From NCBI GenBank assembly GCA_013298845.1, contig JAAFJN010000029.1:1-64000 (forward strand): a stretch of DNA of 64,000 nt, written 5' to 3'. Source of the DNA: Chitinophagales bacterium (GTDB lineage Bacteria; Bacteroidota; Bacteroidia; Chitinophagales; Saprospiraceae). A program made the position numbers and the translations under genes. Of the stretch, positions 43,023-51,916 are shown piece after piece (the stretch's first letter is position 1; each line of letters opens with the position of its first letter). The notes beneath the pieces are model-generated. The model did no database searches. It saw only the letters and a program-made list of their open reading frames with translations, and was not told where the DNA came from.

Positions 43023-43052
43023 AATTTGTCAAGCGTGTTTTAGAGGAGCAAT

Positions 43053-43160
43053 AGGTAGAGTGAAAAGTGAAGAGTGAAAAGTGAAGAGTGAAAAGTGAAA
43101 AGTGAAGAGTGAAGAGTTTATTTTTCACTATTCATTTTTCACTATTCATTTTTCACTCAA
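43053..43160. repeat. Tandem GAGTGAAAAGTGAA / TTTTTCACTATTCA inverted repeat
   Basis: About five GAGTGAAAAGTGAA-type units are followed by three TTTTTCACTATTCA-type units, which are complementary, so the region can fold as one hairpin between convergent-tailed genes. The same GAGTGAAAAGTGAAAA string occurs inside the inverted repeat at 15950-16136. Confidence 0.8.
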
Positions 43161-43163
43161 TTT

Positions 43164-43577
43164 TTAGTTTAATTCGGCGATGCCAAAAAGCACCGAGAAC
43201 TGTTTGCACCAAATTAAAACGAGGCGCTTTTTATCGGTATCGGTGCCGGCCGGAACTTCCAATTCATAACTGCCGTTATTTACTTCGGTAGAGACTTCGG
43301 TGTAATCGGTCGCGTTTTTATCTGCCGAAAGATATACCCGCAGATCCGGGCCATTGTCGGTGGTGAAATTTTCAAAAACCAGGCTCAATTTGTTATTTTC
43401 GCGCAGTACCAACTTTACTTTACCCGAAGTGGAGTGCGCTACACCGGTAAAACTACCCGTCATTAAAATGCTATCGGCGGCGGTGAGTACCGGCGGATTA
43501 TCCACCACGTTAAGTTCTTTGGAACAAGAGGTTGCGAAAATCAACAGGCCGAAAGCAAAAAATAGTAAATTTTTCAT
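43164..43577 (-). CDS. DM13-domain lipoprotein, 137 aa
   Basis: From the ATG at 43577 the signal ends in a lipobox (LLIFATSCSK). The rest is a DM13 domain: TGSFTGVAHSTSGKVKLVLRENNKLSLVFENFTTDNGPDLRVYLSADKNATDY, ending with YELEVPAG and LIWCKQFSVLFGIAEL. DM13 domains carry a conserved Cys and are proposed electron-transfer modules. It lies next to the redox pair at 40349-43022, though on the same strand upstream of it and separated by a repeat. Confidence 0.9.
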   Translation of the reverse strand: MKNLLFFAFGLLIFATSCSKELNVVDNPPVLTAADSILMTGSFTGVAHSTSGKVKLVLRENNKLSLVFENFTTDNGPDLRVYLSADKNATDYTEVSTEVNNGSYELEVPAGTDTDKKRLVLIWCKQFSVLFGIAELN

Positions 43578-43756
43578 AAAAATTGTATTAAATTGAATGT
43601 TTAAAAAAATCGGTTTACAAAATAGACGGCTAAAGTAGCGCATAAGTTTGGAATAGATTGTGTTAGCGCGGACATTTTAGCGTTAATCCTCGGATGGGGA
43701 GGCTTTTTTTTGTATTTTGGAATAATACCGCTACTTTTGTCGCGCTTTTACAGCAA

Positions 43757-43828
43757 GGTCCCGTAGTTCAATGGATAGAATAGAAGTTTCCTAAACTTTA
43801 GATATGGGTTCGATCCCCGTCGGGACCA
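43757..43828 (+). tRNA. tRNA-Arg (anticodon CCT)
   Basis: Cloverleaf fits: acceptor stem GGTCCCG/CGGGACC with discriminator A, D stem GTTC/GAAT, anticodon stem GAAGT/ACTTT (one G-T pair) around loop TTCCTAA (anticodon CCT), T arm ATGGG-TTCGATC-CCCGT. No CCA is encoded. Reads AGG codons. Confidence 0.93.
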
Positions 43829-43847
43829 CTAATTTTCGACCAACCCC

Positions 43848-44876
43848 TTGCGTTTTCCATTTCTTTCCTTTGCCAAAGGCTACGCCATTTTTACCATTAT
43901 GTTGTTTCACGCGATGCAACGGGTGGCTTTGCCTGCTTTTGCCCAAAAAGCCATTGTTTTTGGTGGAACGGGGGTACATCTCTTTTTTTTATTATCGGGC
44001 TTTGGGTTGGCGCTGTCCAAACACAACGACAGCGTTGGGGGCTTTTACCGGCGGCGACTGTTGAAAGTATGGTGGCCGTATGCCGTAGCACTCACCCTGA
44101 GTTGGGGGCTGGCCGCCGGGTTGCATTTATTCCCCGATGGCGGCGCGGCCTGGCTGGCGGGCGTATTGGGATACCAAATGTTTTTCCCGGCCTACATGGA
44201 GAGTTTTGGGGGACATTTTTGGTTTATTAGTACCATTTTGCAGTTTTATCTCGTGTTTCCCGGCTTGCTGTGGTTATTCCGGCGCTGGGACAACGGCCGG
44301 TATTTTACGGCTTTCTGCCTCTTGGTATCTGCGGTATGGTGGGTAGTGGTTTTTGCATTGGGCAAAGGTAGTATCCGCACGTGGAACAGTTTTTTTATGC
44401 AGTTTTTGTGGGAATTCGGGCTGGGTATGGCGTTGGCGCACGCCGTTACCAACCAAAAAATGCCGGAGTGGGCGGTTCGATGGTGGCAACCTGCAAAATG
44501 GTGGCTCTGGATCTTGGGCGGATTGATCGGTGCCGCCGTGATGTTGTTACTGGTGTTAAAAACCGGACAATTAGGCCCCATTTTTAACGATATTCCGGCC
44601 TTAACGGGTTACGGAATGCTGTGCGTGGGGGTTTATTGGTTAGCCGTGCGTTACGCGCCGGTGGTTGAGCGTTTTTTTACGTGGTTGGGAGAAATATCGT
44701 TTTCAGTGTATTTGGTGCATATCATTGTATTGGAATTGTTTTTATTAATTTTACGAATCAACGGTTACACCTTTCAAATATTTTGGATACCTTTGTTTTT
44801 GACACTGGCCTGTTTGGCAGGTTATGGCTACGAAAAAATCACTAAAAACATACCTATTTCCAACAAAAACAACTAA
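43848..44876 (+). CDS. Acyltransferase 3 (OafA/YrhL-type) membrane protein, TTG start
   Basis: The protein has 342 residues and about ten helices with the acyltransferase-3 marks: SFAKGYAIFTIMLFHAMQR (catalytic His in LFH), GGTGVHLFFLLSGFGLAL, FYRRRLLKVWWPY, then FWFISTILQFYLVFPGL. It transfers acyl groups to sugars or lipids at the periplasmic face. The only in-frame start that keeps the conserved N-terminus is TTG at 43848, after an in-frame TAA at 43830. It begins 20 bases after the tRNA-Arg gene. The alternative ATG at 43899 would remove the first helix. Confidence 0.88.
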   Translation: MRFPFLSFAKGYAIFTIMLFHAMQRVALPAFAQKAIVFGGTGVHLFFLLSGFGLALSKHNDSVGGFYRRRLLKVWWPYAVALTLSWGLAAGLHLFPDGGAAWLAGVLGYQMFFPAYMESFGGHFWFISTILQFYLVFPGLLWLFRRWDNGRYFTAFCLLVSAVWWVVVFALGKGSIRTWNSFFMQFLWEFGLGMALAHAVTNQKMPEWAVRWWQPAKWWLWILGGLIGAAVMLLLVLKTGQLGPIFNDIPALTGYGMLCVGVYWLAVRYAPVVERFFTWLGEISFSVYLVHIIVLELFLLILRINGYTFQIFWIPLFLTLACLAGYGYEKITKNIPISNKNN

Positions 44877-44879
44877 ATT

Positions 44880-46349
44880 ATGCTAAAAAAACTACTTCTC
44901 ACGGGTTGCTGCGCCCTCGGTTTGTTAACCGCAAAAGCACAATTATTTATTGATCCCAACTACACCATCGAGCAAATGATCAATGGCTTTTTTGGTAGTA
45001 CGGGCGATAGCATTTCAAATATTGCATACACCGGATCGCCCGTTTCTTTGGCATTTTTTGAAGGCAGCCAGTCCAATATTGGTCTCAACGCCGGGCTTTT
45101 TATCAGCACTGGCGAGGCCATTAGTGCCGTTGGTCCAAATGTTTCGGAAAGCACTACGGGGAACCTTAGTAATTCGGGCCACGCTTGGCTAAATGCCCTA
45201 ATTCCTGGTTATGATACCCATGATGCGCGTCTTGTGCGATTGTCCATTACGCCCGTGACAGACACGCTGCGGTTCAAGTACGTTTTTGCGTCAGAAGAAT
45301 ACCAGGAATTTGTGAATACCCAATTCAACGATGTTTTTGCGTTTTTAATAGATGGCCCGGGATTGCCCGCCAACGATTCCATTTACGTCGCTCCGGATGT
45401 CTTATACATTGATGTTTATTGTACTGAATGTGTAGATACATTTTTGATTGTGAGCGAGCCATTTTGCACCTCAGTTTCGATAGACTCGATTATTTGTTAC
45501 GAGGTAGGTGATACTTTATTGACGTATTGCAGCTCAATTATTTGCGGCCTTGACAGCATCGTTTATCCTGAATATTGGTATTACTCGCCGGGCGGCCTCA
45601 ACATTGCTATGGTGCCCAACACCAACCTTCCGGTGGCCATCAACAACCTGAACCAGTTTATTAACACGGCCTATTTTGTGGAAAACGACGGCGGCCAAAC
45701 GGTAGAGTTCGACGCATTTACTACCCCGCTGTGGGCAGAAGTGCCCGTAATTCCGGGCGAAACCTACAACATCACCATTGCTATTGCCGATGCCGGGGAC
45801 TGGTCCTTTGATTCCGGTATATTCCTGAGTATTGAAAGTATTGGCGGCGACTCATTGCTGCCCGTAAACGTCGCTTTTGATGCGCTGGTCCCTCCACCCG
45901 GCGGCGGCAATACCGTTAATTTTGAAAATAACACGTTTTGGGCCACCAATTGGTCTTGGGATTTTGGCGATGGCGCTACCAGCACCGAACGCACGCCCGA
46001 ACATACGTACGCTGCACCCGGCACGTACACCGTTCAACTGAAAGCCAGCAACTGGTGTTCGTCGGAGACCTTTACCCAAACGGTTCAATTGGGCGTTTCC
46101 AACACCCAAGAACCCGCCGAAAACGTATTTCAACTCAGCCCCAACCCTACCCAAGGCGTGGCCGTTTTGCAACTGAAACAGGGCGAAAACGCACGCGTGC
46201 GGGTGACGAACCTGGAAGGTCGTACGGTGGCGGATCGTTGGATGACCAATGGTGCCACCTTGTCGTTGGCCGACCAACCCAAGGGCATTTACACGGTGCA
46301 GGTCGTGAGCGAAGGGCAAATATTTACGCAAAAACTCGTTAAAATATAA
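44880..46349 (+). CDS. Secreted T9SS cargo protein with choice-of-anchor-L and PKD domains
   Basis: The protein has 489 residues. Signal peptide (LLLTGCCALGLLTAKAQ); a choice-of-anchor-L-like domain (about 20-310), with NAGLFISTGEAISAVGPN, RFKYVFASEEYQEFVNTQFNDVFAFLIDGPG and the typical end PGETYNITIAIADAGDWSFDSGIFL; a PKD domain (about 320-400, SWDFGDGATSTERTPEHTY); and a C-terminal type A T9SS sorting domain (QLSPNPTQGVAVLQL ... GIYTVQVVSEGQIFTQKLVK). It would be exported and anchored on the cell surface. An insertion with eight cysteines (VYCTECVDTFL...) is unusual. It is 3 bases after the acyltransferase gene. Confidence 0.9.
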   Translation: MLKKLLLTGCCALGLLTAKAQLFIDPNYTIEQMINGFFGSTGDSISNIAYTGSPVSLAFFEGSQSNIGLNAGLFISTGEAISAVGPNVSESTTGNLSNSGHAWLNALIPGYDTHDARLVRLSITPVTDTLRFKYVFASEEYQEFVNTQFNDVFAFLIDGPGLPANDSIYVAPDVLYIDVYCTECVDTFLIVSEPFCTSVSIDSIICYEVGDTLLTYCSSIICGLDSIVYPEYWYYSPGGLNIAMVPNTNLPVAINNLNQFINTAYFVENDGGQTVEFDAFTTPLWAEVPVIPGETYNITIAIADAGDWSFDSGIFLSIESIGGDSLLPVNVAFDALVPPPGGGNTVNFENNTFWATNWSWDFGDGATSTERTPEHTYAAPGTYTVQLKASNWCSSETFTQTVQLGVSNTQEPAENVFQLSPNPTQGVAVLQLKQGENARVRVTNLEGRTVADRWMTNGATLSLADQPKGIYTVQVVSEGQIFTQKLVKI

Positions 46350-46354
46350 AAGTT

Positions 46355-46840
46355 TTGACCAAAAAGTCATTTTTATCGCTGCTGAATTCAACCTGGAAAA
46401 TGGGATTTTTCCTGTTTTCCAGGTTACCCGGTGCCTGGTTTATGGGCGTACGGGTGCGCCGTTGCGACGGCCACACTGCCGAAGTTGCCCTACCTTACGG
46501 TTGGCGTTCACAAAATCCTTTTAAAAGTATTTATTTTGCCGCTCAGGCGGCGGCCGGTGAATACAGCACGGGTATTTTGGCCATGTACGCCATGCAGGAA
46601 CTACCGCCGGTATCCATGCTGGTGACGCGGGTAGAATGCGAATTTTACAAAAAAGCCAGTGAAACCCTCGTTTTTACCTGCGACGAAGGGCCTTTGGTGC
46701 AGGAAACCATTGACCGGGCATTGGCCACCGGCGAACCACAAGTGCTGCGCATGAGTTCGGTGGGGCGTTTACCCGATGGCACCGAAGCCAGCCGGGTGTG
46801 GATTACCTGGTCGTTTAAAGCCAAAAAAATAGTTTCTTAA
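46355..46840 (+). CDS. DUF4442 hotdog-fold (thioesterase-like) protein
   Basis: The protein has 161 residues, typical for DUF4442: LLNSTWKMGFFLFSRLPGAWFMGVRV, AEVALPYGWRSQNPFKSIYFAAQAAAGEYSTGILAM, and MLVTRVECEFYKKASETLVFTCDEG. The fold is that of acyl-CoA thioesterases, with no proven activity. The start is TTG at 46355, kept because the family's N-terminal LLNS segment precedes the only ATG. The stop codon overlaps the convergent UPF0158 gene by 4 bases. Confidence 0.88.
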   Translation: MTKKSFLSLLNSTWKMGFFLFSRLPGAWFMGVRVRRCDGHTAEVALPYGWRSQNPFKSIYFAAQAAAGEYSTGILAMYAMQELPPVSMLVTRVECEFYKKASETLVFTCDEGPLVQETIDRALATGEPQVLRMSSVGRLPDGTEASRVWITWSFKAKKIVS

Positions 46841-47238
46841 AATTGATCGCGTACCATCATTTCCAGATACGCCATTTTATAGTCGTACCAACTATCCAAT
46901 ATATCCAGGTCTTCTACCGCTTCCCGAAAGGCTCGAAACGGTTTTCTTTCGCGCAAAGCACCCCGTATTTTTTCAACGTGGGTGTCGTTGTTCACCGTAT
47001 CGGCAAATCCTTCCATCACTTTAAAGGACTCGGAAGAGGTTAAAGGCCGGAACCGGATATAACTGTCGGGATCCATATCCACAATATCCATAACTTCTCG
47101 CATTAAATAGTCGTACTCGTCGCCCGCTTGGTCGAGGTCGGGGAACGATAATATTTCGCCGGTTTCGCGGTGCACGTACACAATTTCGCCGGAGTCAATA
47201 ATTTGAGCGACTTCGTTGATGATTTCGTTGATATTCAT
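46837..47238 (-). CDS. UPF0158-family protein
   Basis: The protein has 133 residues and is acidic: MNINEIINEVAQIIDSGEIVYVHRETGEILSFPD, DEYDYLMREVMDIV, then FVKVMEGFADTV-type and FREAVEDLDILDSWYDYKMAYLEMMVRDQF. This is the UPF0158 layout (a cleaned-up toxin-antitoxin-like or hypothetical group). The ATG at 47238 sits 4 bases after a -7 element, which supports this start over the longer frame. Confidence 0.9.
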   Translation of the reverse strand: MNINEIINEVAQIIDSGEIVYVHRETGEILSFPDLDQAGDEYDYLMREVMDIVDMDPDSYIRFRPLTSSESFKVMEGFADTVNNDTHVEKIRGALRERKPFRAFREAVEDLDILDSWYDYKMAYLEMMVRDQF

Positions 47239-47242
47239 GGTG

Positions 47243-47250
47243 CAAAAGTA
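47243..47250 (-). promoter_or_regulatory. -7 element abutting the UPF0158 start codon
   Basis: TACTTTTG on the minus strand, with only CACC between it and the ATG at 47238. Nearly leaderless if used. Confidence 0.45.
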
Positions 47251-47263
47251 GCAATAATGAACC

Positions 47264-47307
47264 AAAAAACAATGCCCCGGTTTCCCAACGAAGGAACCGG
47301 GGCATTG
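47264..47307 (-). terminator. Terminator of the DUF2911 gene
   Basis: CAATGCCCCGGTT/AACCGGGGCATTG, a 13-bp perfect stem with a 12-base loop, followed on the minus strand by TTTTTT. It lies 50 bases after the DUF2911 stop. Confidence 0.9.
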
Positions 47308-47356
47308 CTATGATTTACCCTGAAAAAGAGCCAATTGGCCCATTTCGGAGGTTAAA

Positions 47357-48214
47357 TTACATTTTTTTCTTCCACTCCGCGATAGACTTATCGTTCATAG
47401 CGGGGTAATCTTTGTTACCTTCTTTGGTAGCCAGGGCGCTGCTGGCCTCGGCTACTGAAATAGCGTCTTTATAACGGCCAAGTTCCGCGAGAATTTGCGC
47501 TTTGAGGCGCAGAATCCAGAACTTGTCACCACCTTTTTCGAGGGATTTGTTTACCCATTCCAACGCCGATTTCATGTCTTTTTTCTCGTCGTAGTAGTAA
47601 CGGGCAGAAGCATAATACGTGCTGGCCGATGGGCCGTCCATTTGTGATTTGATATCGGCCATTACCTTAGAATCAGTGTCCAATTTCACTGGAATAGATA
47701 CTTTGGTGTTTTCCCAAGAGATTTCGAGATCGGCACCGTTGCTGCGCAGGTTGTCGAGTGAAATCGTGAAAGATTCCACGTTATCGGCCACTTTTTCAAC
47801 GTTTACGTCAAATTTGGCGGCTACTTCTTCCTCTTTGTAGTTCTCGTCGGGGGTGCCCCAGTAAGACGTGTTAGAGTAAAAAATAATTGTCCATTTGTCT
47901 TTGTTGGGAATGGTGTAAATGGCATAAGTACCTTTGGTGAGTTTGCTACCGGCTGGTCCAACCATTACATCGTCGCCAAAAGTAATTTTAGAAGAAGCAT
48001 TAGCGCCGGTACGCCACATTTCGCCGAAACGAACGAGTTCGCCAAAGATTTTACGACCTTTGGTGCTAGGGCGAGAATATTCGAGATCAATTTTTGTTAA
48101 ACCAACTTCCTGAGATACTTTGGCAACGGGACTTGGTTGTGGTGTTTTGAGTTGGGCGAAGGATACTTGTGCGCACAACAATAAAAAGGAAAGTAAATAA
48201 AGTACTTTTTTCAT
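47357..48214 (-). CDS. Secreted DUF2911 protein, 285 aa
   Basis: Signal peptide VLYLLSFLLLCAQVSFAQ from the ATG at 48214. The DUF2911 region (about 25-180) is well kept: KVSQEVGLTKIDLEYSRPSTKGRKIFGELVRFGEMWRTGANASSKITFGDDVMVGPAGSKLTKGTYAIYTIPNKDKWTIIFY. The last 90 residues are helical with TPR-like character (AEWVNKSLEKGGDKFWILRLKAQILAELGRYKDA). Function unknown; widespread in Bacteroidota. It is preceded by a -7 element and ends in a strong terminator, so it is monocistronic. Confidence 0.92.
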   Translation of the reverse strand: MKKVLYLLSFLLLCAQVSFAQLKTPQPSPVAKVSQEVGLTKIDLEYSRPSTKGRKIFGELVRFGEMWRTGANASSKITFGDDVMVGPAGSKLTKGTYAIYTIPNKDKWTIIFYSNTSYWGTPDENYKEEEVAAKFDVNVEKVADNVESFTISLDNLRSNGADLEISWENTKVSIPVKLDTDSKVMADIKSQMDGPSASTYYASARYYYDEKKDMKSALEWVNKSLEKGGDKFWILRLKAQILAELGRYKDAISVAEASSALATKEGNKDYPAMNDKSIAEWKKKM

Positions 48215-48250
48215 GGATATTTTTATGAAAATGTGAAATAATTTTTCGGG

Positions 48251-48258
48251 CAAATGTA
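48251..48258 (-). promoter_or_regulatory. -7 element for the DUF2911 gene
   Basis: TACATTTG on the minus strand, 36 bases upstream of the ATG at 48214. The rest of the 48215-48562 gap shows no further clear element, though CTTTGC at 48516-48521 may belong to the DUF4175 promoter. Confidence 0.5.
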
Positions 48259-48562
48259 GATATTCTGCTGCGCATTGCGTGGTTTTATGCTCCTAAATAT
48301 GGAATAATTGCCACGCAAGGTCAAAATATTGGGTTGCAAAAGGGTTTTTCGTTGTTCCATATTTCCGTTGGCAACACCCATCATTTAGTGTTTTAACACC
48401 TAATCAAAGCCATTTATAACAAGTACGTTTATAAAAGGTTGCTTGGGCGCAACCTTTTCTCCAAAAATAAGACCTTGTACGGGCAACTAATAGGAAATAT
48501 CCTTGTTTATTGCGAACTTTGCATCTTCTCTTTTGATACACTCGAATTTTCGATAAAATATA

Positions 48563-51500
48563 ATGAATAACTACAACTTACTCATTGAAAAATTAGACGC
48601 GTTCATTCGCAAATTTTACATCAACCACCTGCTGCGCGGCTCTTTGTACACCGTCGGAACGGTATTGGGTTTGTTCGTATTATTGAACGTTCTGGAATAC
48701 TATTTTTACTTTTCTACCACCGTCAGAACCGTATTTTTCTGGAGTTTTGCGGGCATTTCGGCCCTGGCACTCTGGAATTGGGTCGCCGTTCCGCTGATGC
48801 ATTATTTCCGTCTGGGCAAAATTATCAGCCGCGAACAGGCCGCTTTGATTATTGGTGACCATTTTGGCAACGTAAAAGACAAGTTGATCAATATTTTGCA
48901 GTTGAAAGAGCAAAGCAACAACGCCATTTACGCCGAGTTGATCAACGCCAGTATCAACCAAAAAAGTGAAGAAATCAAGTTGGTGCCCTTCCAGGCAGCC
49001 ATTGACCTGGGCAAAAACCGCCAACACCTGCGCTGGGCACTCCCGCCGCTGGCCCTGTTGTTGTTTTTGATGCAGTGCGCCCCCAGTATTCTCCGCGAAG
49101 GCTCCATGCGCCTGTGGAATGCCAACCAGGAATTTGAACGCCCCGCGCCGTTTAAATTCATGATCAACCCCGATAGCCTCCGCACTGTACAGTTCTCCGA
49201 TTACGTGCTGAAAGTAAAAGTAGAAGGCAATACCCTCCCCAACGAGGTATTTATTGACCTCGGTAAAGTGCAATACCGCCTCTCTAAAGATGCCGCCAAC
49301 GAATTTTCTTATAAATTTACCAACGTACAGGAAGATACCGAATTCAAATTGTTCGGTGGTGGCGTCGAAAGCCGCGAACTCACTTTGGCCGTACTGCGCA
49401 AACCCAGTATCGCCTCTTTCGACGTAAAACTCGATTTCCCCGAATACATTGGCCGCCCCGACGAACAATTGGCCAACGTAGGTGATTTGGTGGTGCCGCA
49501 GGGAACTAACCTCAACTGGGTTTTTAATGCCCAAAGCACCGAAAATATGCGCCTCAACTTCGGTGGCGATAACGGCAACGAAGCCAAACGTTTTGATGAT
49601 AATTTGTTCGCTTTCAGCCGCCGCGCCATGAAAGACGAAACGTATAAAATATTCATTTCCAATAATTTACTCCCCAACGCTGATTCGGTGGCCTATACCA
49701 TTACGGTCATTCCCGACCTGAATCCACAAATTACCGTGGAGGAATTTAAGGACAGCACCAACCGCACCCAAATCTATTTTGCGGGCGATGCCAGCGACGA
49801 TTATGGCCTCAATAATCTAACGTTTAATTATCAGGTTAAAAAAGCCAAAGGGGGCCAATTGCCCATGAATACCCTCAAAATTGAAAAAACACCGGGCAAA
49901 CAAACCGCTTACCAGTACGCCTGGGAAATAAAAGACCTGTCGCTGGAACCCGGTGACGAACTGAATTATTACTTCGAAGTACTGGATAACGACGCCGTTA
50001 ATGGTTCAAAAAGTGCCCGCACCCAGGTGATGCAGTACCGCGTTCCTACGTTGCAGGAGTTCCGCCAAGAACAAGCCGCCAACAGCGAAGAAATCAAAAA
50101 GAACCTCGAAAAAGCGCTGAAAGAGAACATTAAAGTGCAGGAAGACATCAAAAAACTGCGCGATAAAGTATTGCAGAAAAAAGAACTCGACTGGCAGAGC
50201 CGCAAGGAATTGGAGCGTCTTATGAACCGCCAACAACAGTTGCAACAGGAAATCGAACAGGCCAAAAAGTCGTTTGAAGAAAACATGGAGCAGCAAAAAG
50301 ACATGAACCAGCCCAAAACGGAGGAATTGCTGCAAAAACAGGAAGAGTTGCAAAAAATGTTCGATGAAGTGATGAGTGAAGAGATGAAACAACTCATGGA
50401 AGACATTCAAAAAATCCTGGAGGAAATGAACAAAGATCAGGCCCTCAAGGAAATGGAAGATATGCAGTTGTCGAACGAAGAATTGAACAAAGAACTCGAT
50501 CGTTTGCAGGAACTCTACAAACAGTTGGACGTGGAGCAAAAATTGGAAGACCAAATCAACCGCCTCGAGGAATTGGCCAAAGAACAGGAAAAACTGGCCA
50601 ATGACACCGAGAATAGCAATAAACCACAGGAAGAATTGGAGAAAAAACAAGAGGAATTGAAGAAAGAGATGGAAGATATTGCCAAACAACAAGAAGAATT
50701 GGAAAAGAAAAACGAAGAGTTGGAGCGGAAACAAAAAATTGAAGACGTGAAAAAAGAAATGGAGGAAACCCAGGAAGATATGGAGGGTGCTCAGGAAGAT
50801 ATGAAAGGCGGCGACGATGACAACAAACAAAAGCAGGAGCAGGGCAACAAAAGCGCCAGCAAAAAGCAGAAAAAAGCCGCCAACAAAATGAAAGATATGG
50901 CCAACAAAATGAAGGCCGGTAAAGCCAAGGGGGAAATGGAAGAGTTGGAAGAAGACCTGGCCACCATCCGGCAATTGTTGGAAAACTTGGTGGGCTTGTC
51001 GTTTGGGCAGGAACAAAACATGAAGGAAATTAAAACGGTGAACCCCGCTGCGCCGTACTACGTGCAACTCACGCAACAGCAGTTCAAACTTCAGGATGAT
51101 TTCCGCCTCGTGGAAGACAGTCTTCAGGCATTGGCCAAACGCCAGTTCAAAATTGAAGGCATTATCACCGAAAAAGTAACCGAAATTAAAGGCTCCATGA
51201 AGCGTACCCTCGCCGAATTGGAAGAACGCAATACACCGGTCGCCAACTCGGAGCAGCAGAATTCGATGAAAAACCTCAACGATCTGGCGCTCCTGCTCGC
51301 CGAAGCCATGCAAAATATGCAACAGCAAATGGCGGGTGGTATGCCGGGTAATCAGGCTTGCCAAAAACCCGGCGATAAAGGCGATGGTAAAGGCCGCAAG
51401 CCCTCGAACAAAATGTCGAAAGGCCAGGGCGAAATGGGCGAAAGCCTCGAACAAATGCGCGACCGGATGAAAAAAGGGGCCATTCCGAGCAAAGAATTTG

Positions 51501-51916
51501 CCCAAATGGCCGCCAAACAAGCCGCCATGCGCAATGCACTGCGCGAATTGCAAAAAGGCAAACAAGAGCAGGGCAAAGGCAGTAAAGTACTCGATGAAGT
51601 GATGGAGCAAATGAACGAAATCGAAAATGATCTCGTGAACAAACGCCTCACCAACGAAACCATGAAACGCCAGGAGCAAATCATGATTCGCCTGCTGGAA
51701 GAAGAACGCGCCGAACGCCAACAGGAAGAGGACGAAAAACGCGAGGCCCAAACGGCACAACAACAAAATGCCAAAATGCCGCCCGCGTTGGAAGAATACC
51801 TCAAAAAACGCCGCGCCGAAGCCGATCAGTTCCGCACGGTATCACCTGCGTTGAAACCTTATTACAAAAATTTGGTAGAAGAATACCTGAAAGGGGTGAG
51901 TGGCGGCGGTAAATAA
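48563..51916 (+). CDS. DUF4175-family giant membrane protein with long coiled coil, 1117 aa
   Basis: Two N-terminal helices (about 25-45 and 52-75) and another near 155 precede an extracytoplasmic region with an Ig-like domain (about 190-500). From about 510 to 960 the protein is extremely rich in Glu, Lys and Gln with heptad pattern (EELNKELDRLQELYKQLDVEQKLEDQINRL...), a long coiled coil, then a Gly/Lys/Met-rich part and a C-terminal helical end. DUF4175 proteins are widespread in Bacteroidota with no assigned function. The antisense strand is open for nearly 600 codons here because of the coil's codon bias; that frame is an artefact. Confidence 0.9.
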   Translation: MNNYNLLIEKLDAFIRKFYINHLLRGSLYTVGTVLGLFVLLNVLEYYFYFSTTVRTVFFWSFAGISALALWNWVAVPLMHYFRLGKIISREQAALIIGDHFGNVKDKLINILQLKEQSNNAIYAELINASINQKSEEIKLVPFQAAIDLGKNRQHLRWALPPLALLLFLMQCAPSILREGSMRLWNANQEFERPAPFKFMINPDSLRTVQFSDYVLKVKVEGNTLPNEVFIDLGKVQYRLSKDAANEFSYKFTNVQEDTEFKLFGGGVESRELTLAVLRKPSIASFDVKLDFPEYIGRPDEQLANVGDLVVPQGTNLNWVFNAQSTENMRLNFGGDNGNEAKRFDDNLFAFSRRAMKDETYKIFISNNLLPNADSVAYTITVIPDLNPQITVEEFKDSTNRTQIYFAGDASDDYGLNNLTFNYQVKKAKGGQLPMNTLKIEKTPGKQTAYQYAWEIKDLSLEPGDELNYYFEVLDNDAVNGSKSARTQVMQYRVPTLQEFRQEQAANSEEIKKNLEKALKENIKVQEDIKKLRDKVLQKKELDWQSRKELERLMNRQQQLQQEIEQAKKSFEENMEQQKDMNQPKTEELLQKQEELQKMFDEVMSEEMKQLMEDIQKILEEMNKDQALKEMEDMQLSNEELNKELDRLQELYKQLDVEQKLEDQINRLEELAKEQEKLANDTENSNKPQEELEKKQEELKKEMEDIAKQQEELEKKNEELERKQKIEDVKKEMEETQEDMEGAQEDMKGGDDDNKQKQEQGNKSASKKQKKAANKMKDMANKMKAGKAKGEMEELEEDLATIRQLLENLVGLSFGQEQNMKEIKTVNPAAPYYVQLTQQQFKLQDDFRLVEDSLQALAKRQFKIEGIITEKVTEIKGSMKRTLAELEERNTPVANSEQQNSMKNLNDLALLLAEAMQNMQQQMAGGMPGNQACQKPGDKGDGKGRKPSNKMSKGQGEMGESLEQMRDRMKKGAIPSKEFAQMAAKQAAMRNALRELQKGKQEQGKGSKVLDEVMEQMNEIENDLVNKRLTNETMKRQEQIMIRLLEEERAERQQEEDEKREAQTAQQQNAKMPPALEEYLKKRRAEADQFRTVSPALKPYYKNLVEEYLKGVSGGGK

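Noticed and set aside
43757-43828. Phage or island attachment site at tRNA-Arg
   Set aside because: No integrase gene and no downstream repeat of the tRNA 3' end was found in the window.
50006-51766. Antisense open frame of 586 codons across the DUF4175 coiled-coil region
   Set aside because: It is Phe/Leu-rich because the sense strand is full of GAA and AAA codons; no domain, no start context.
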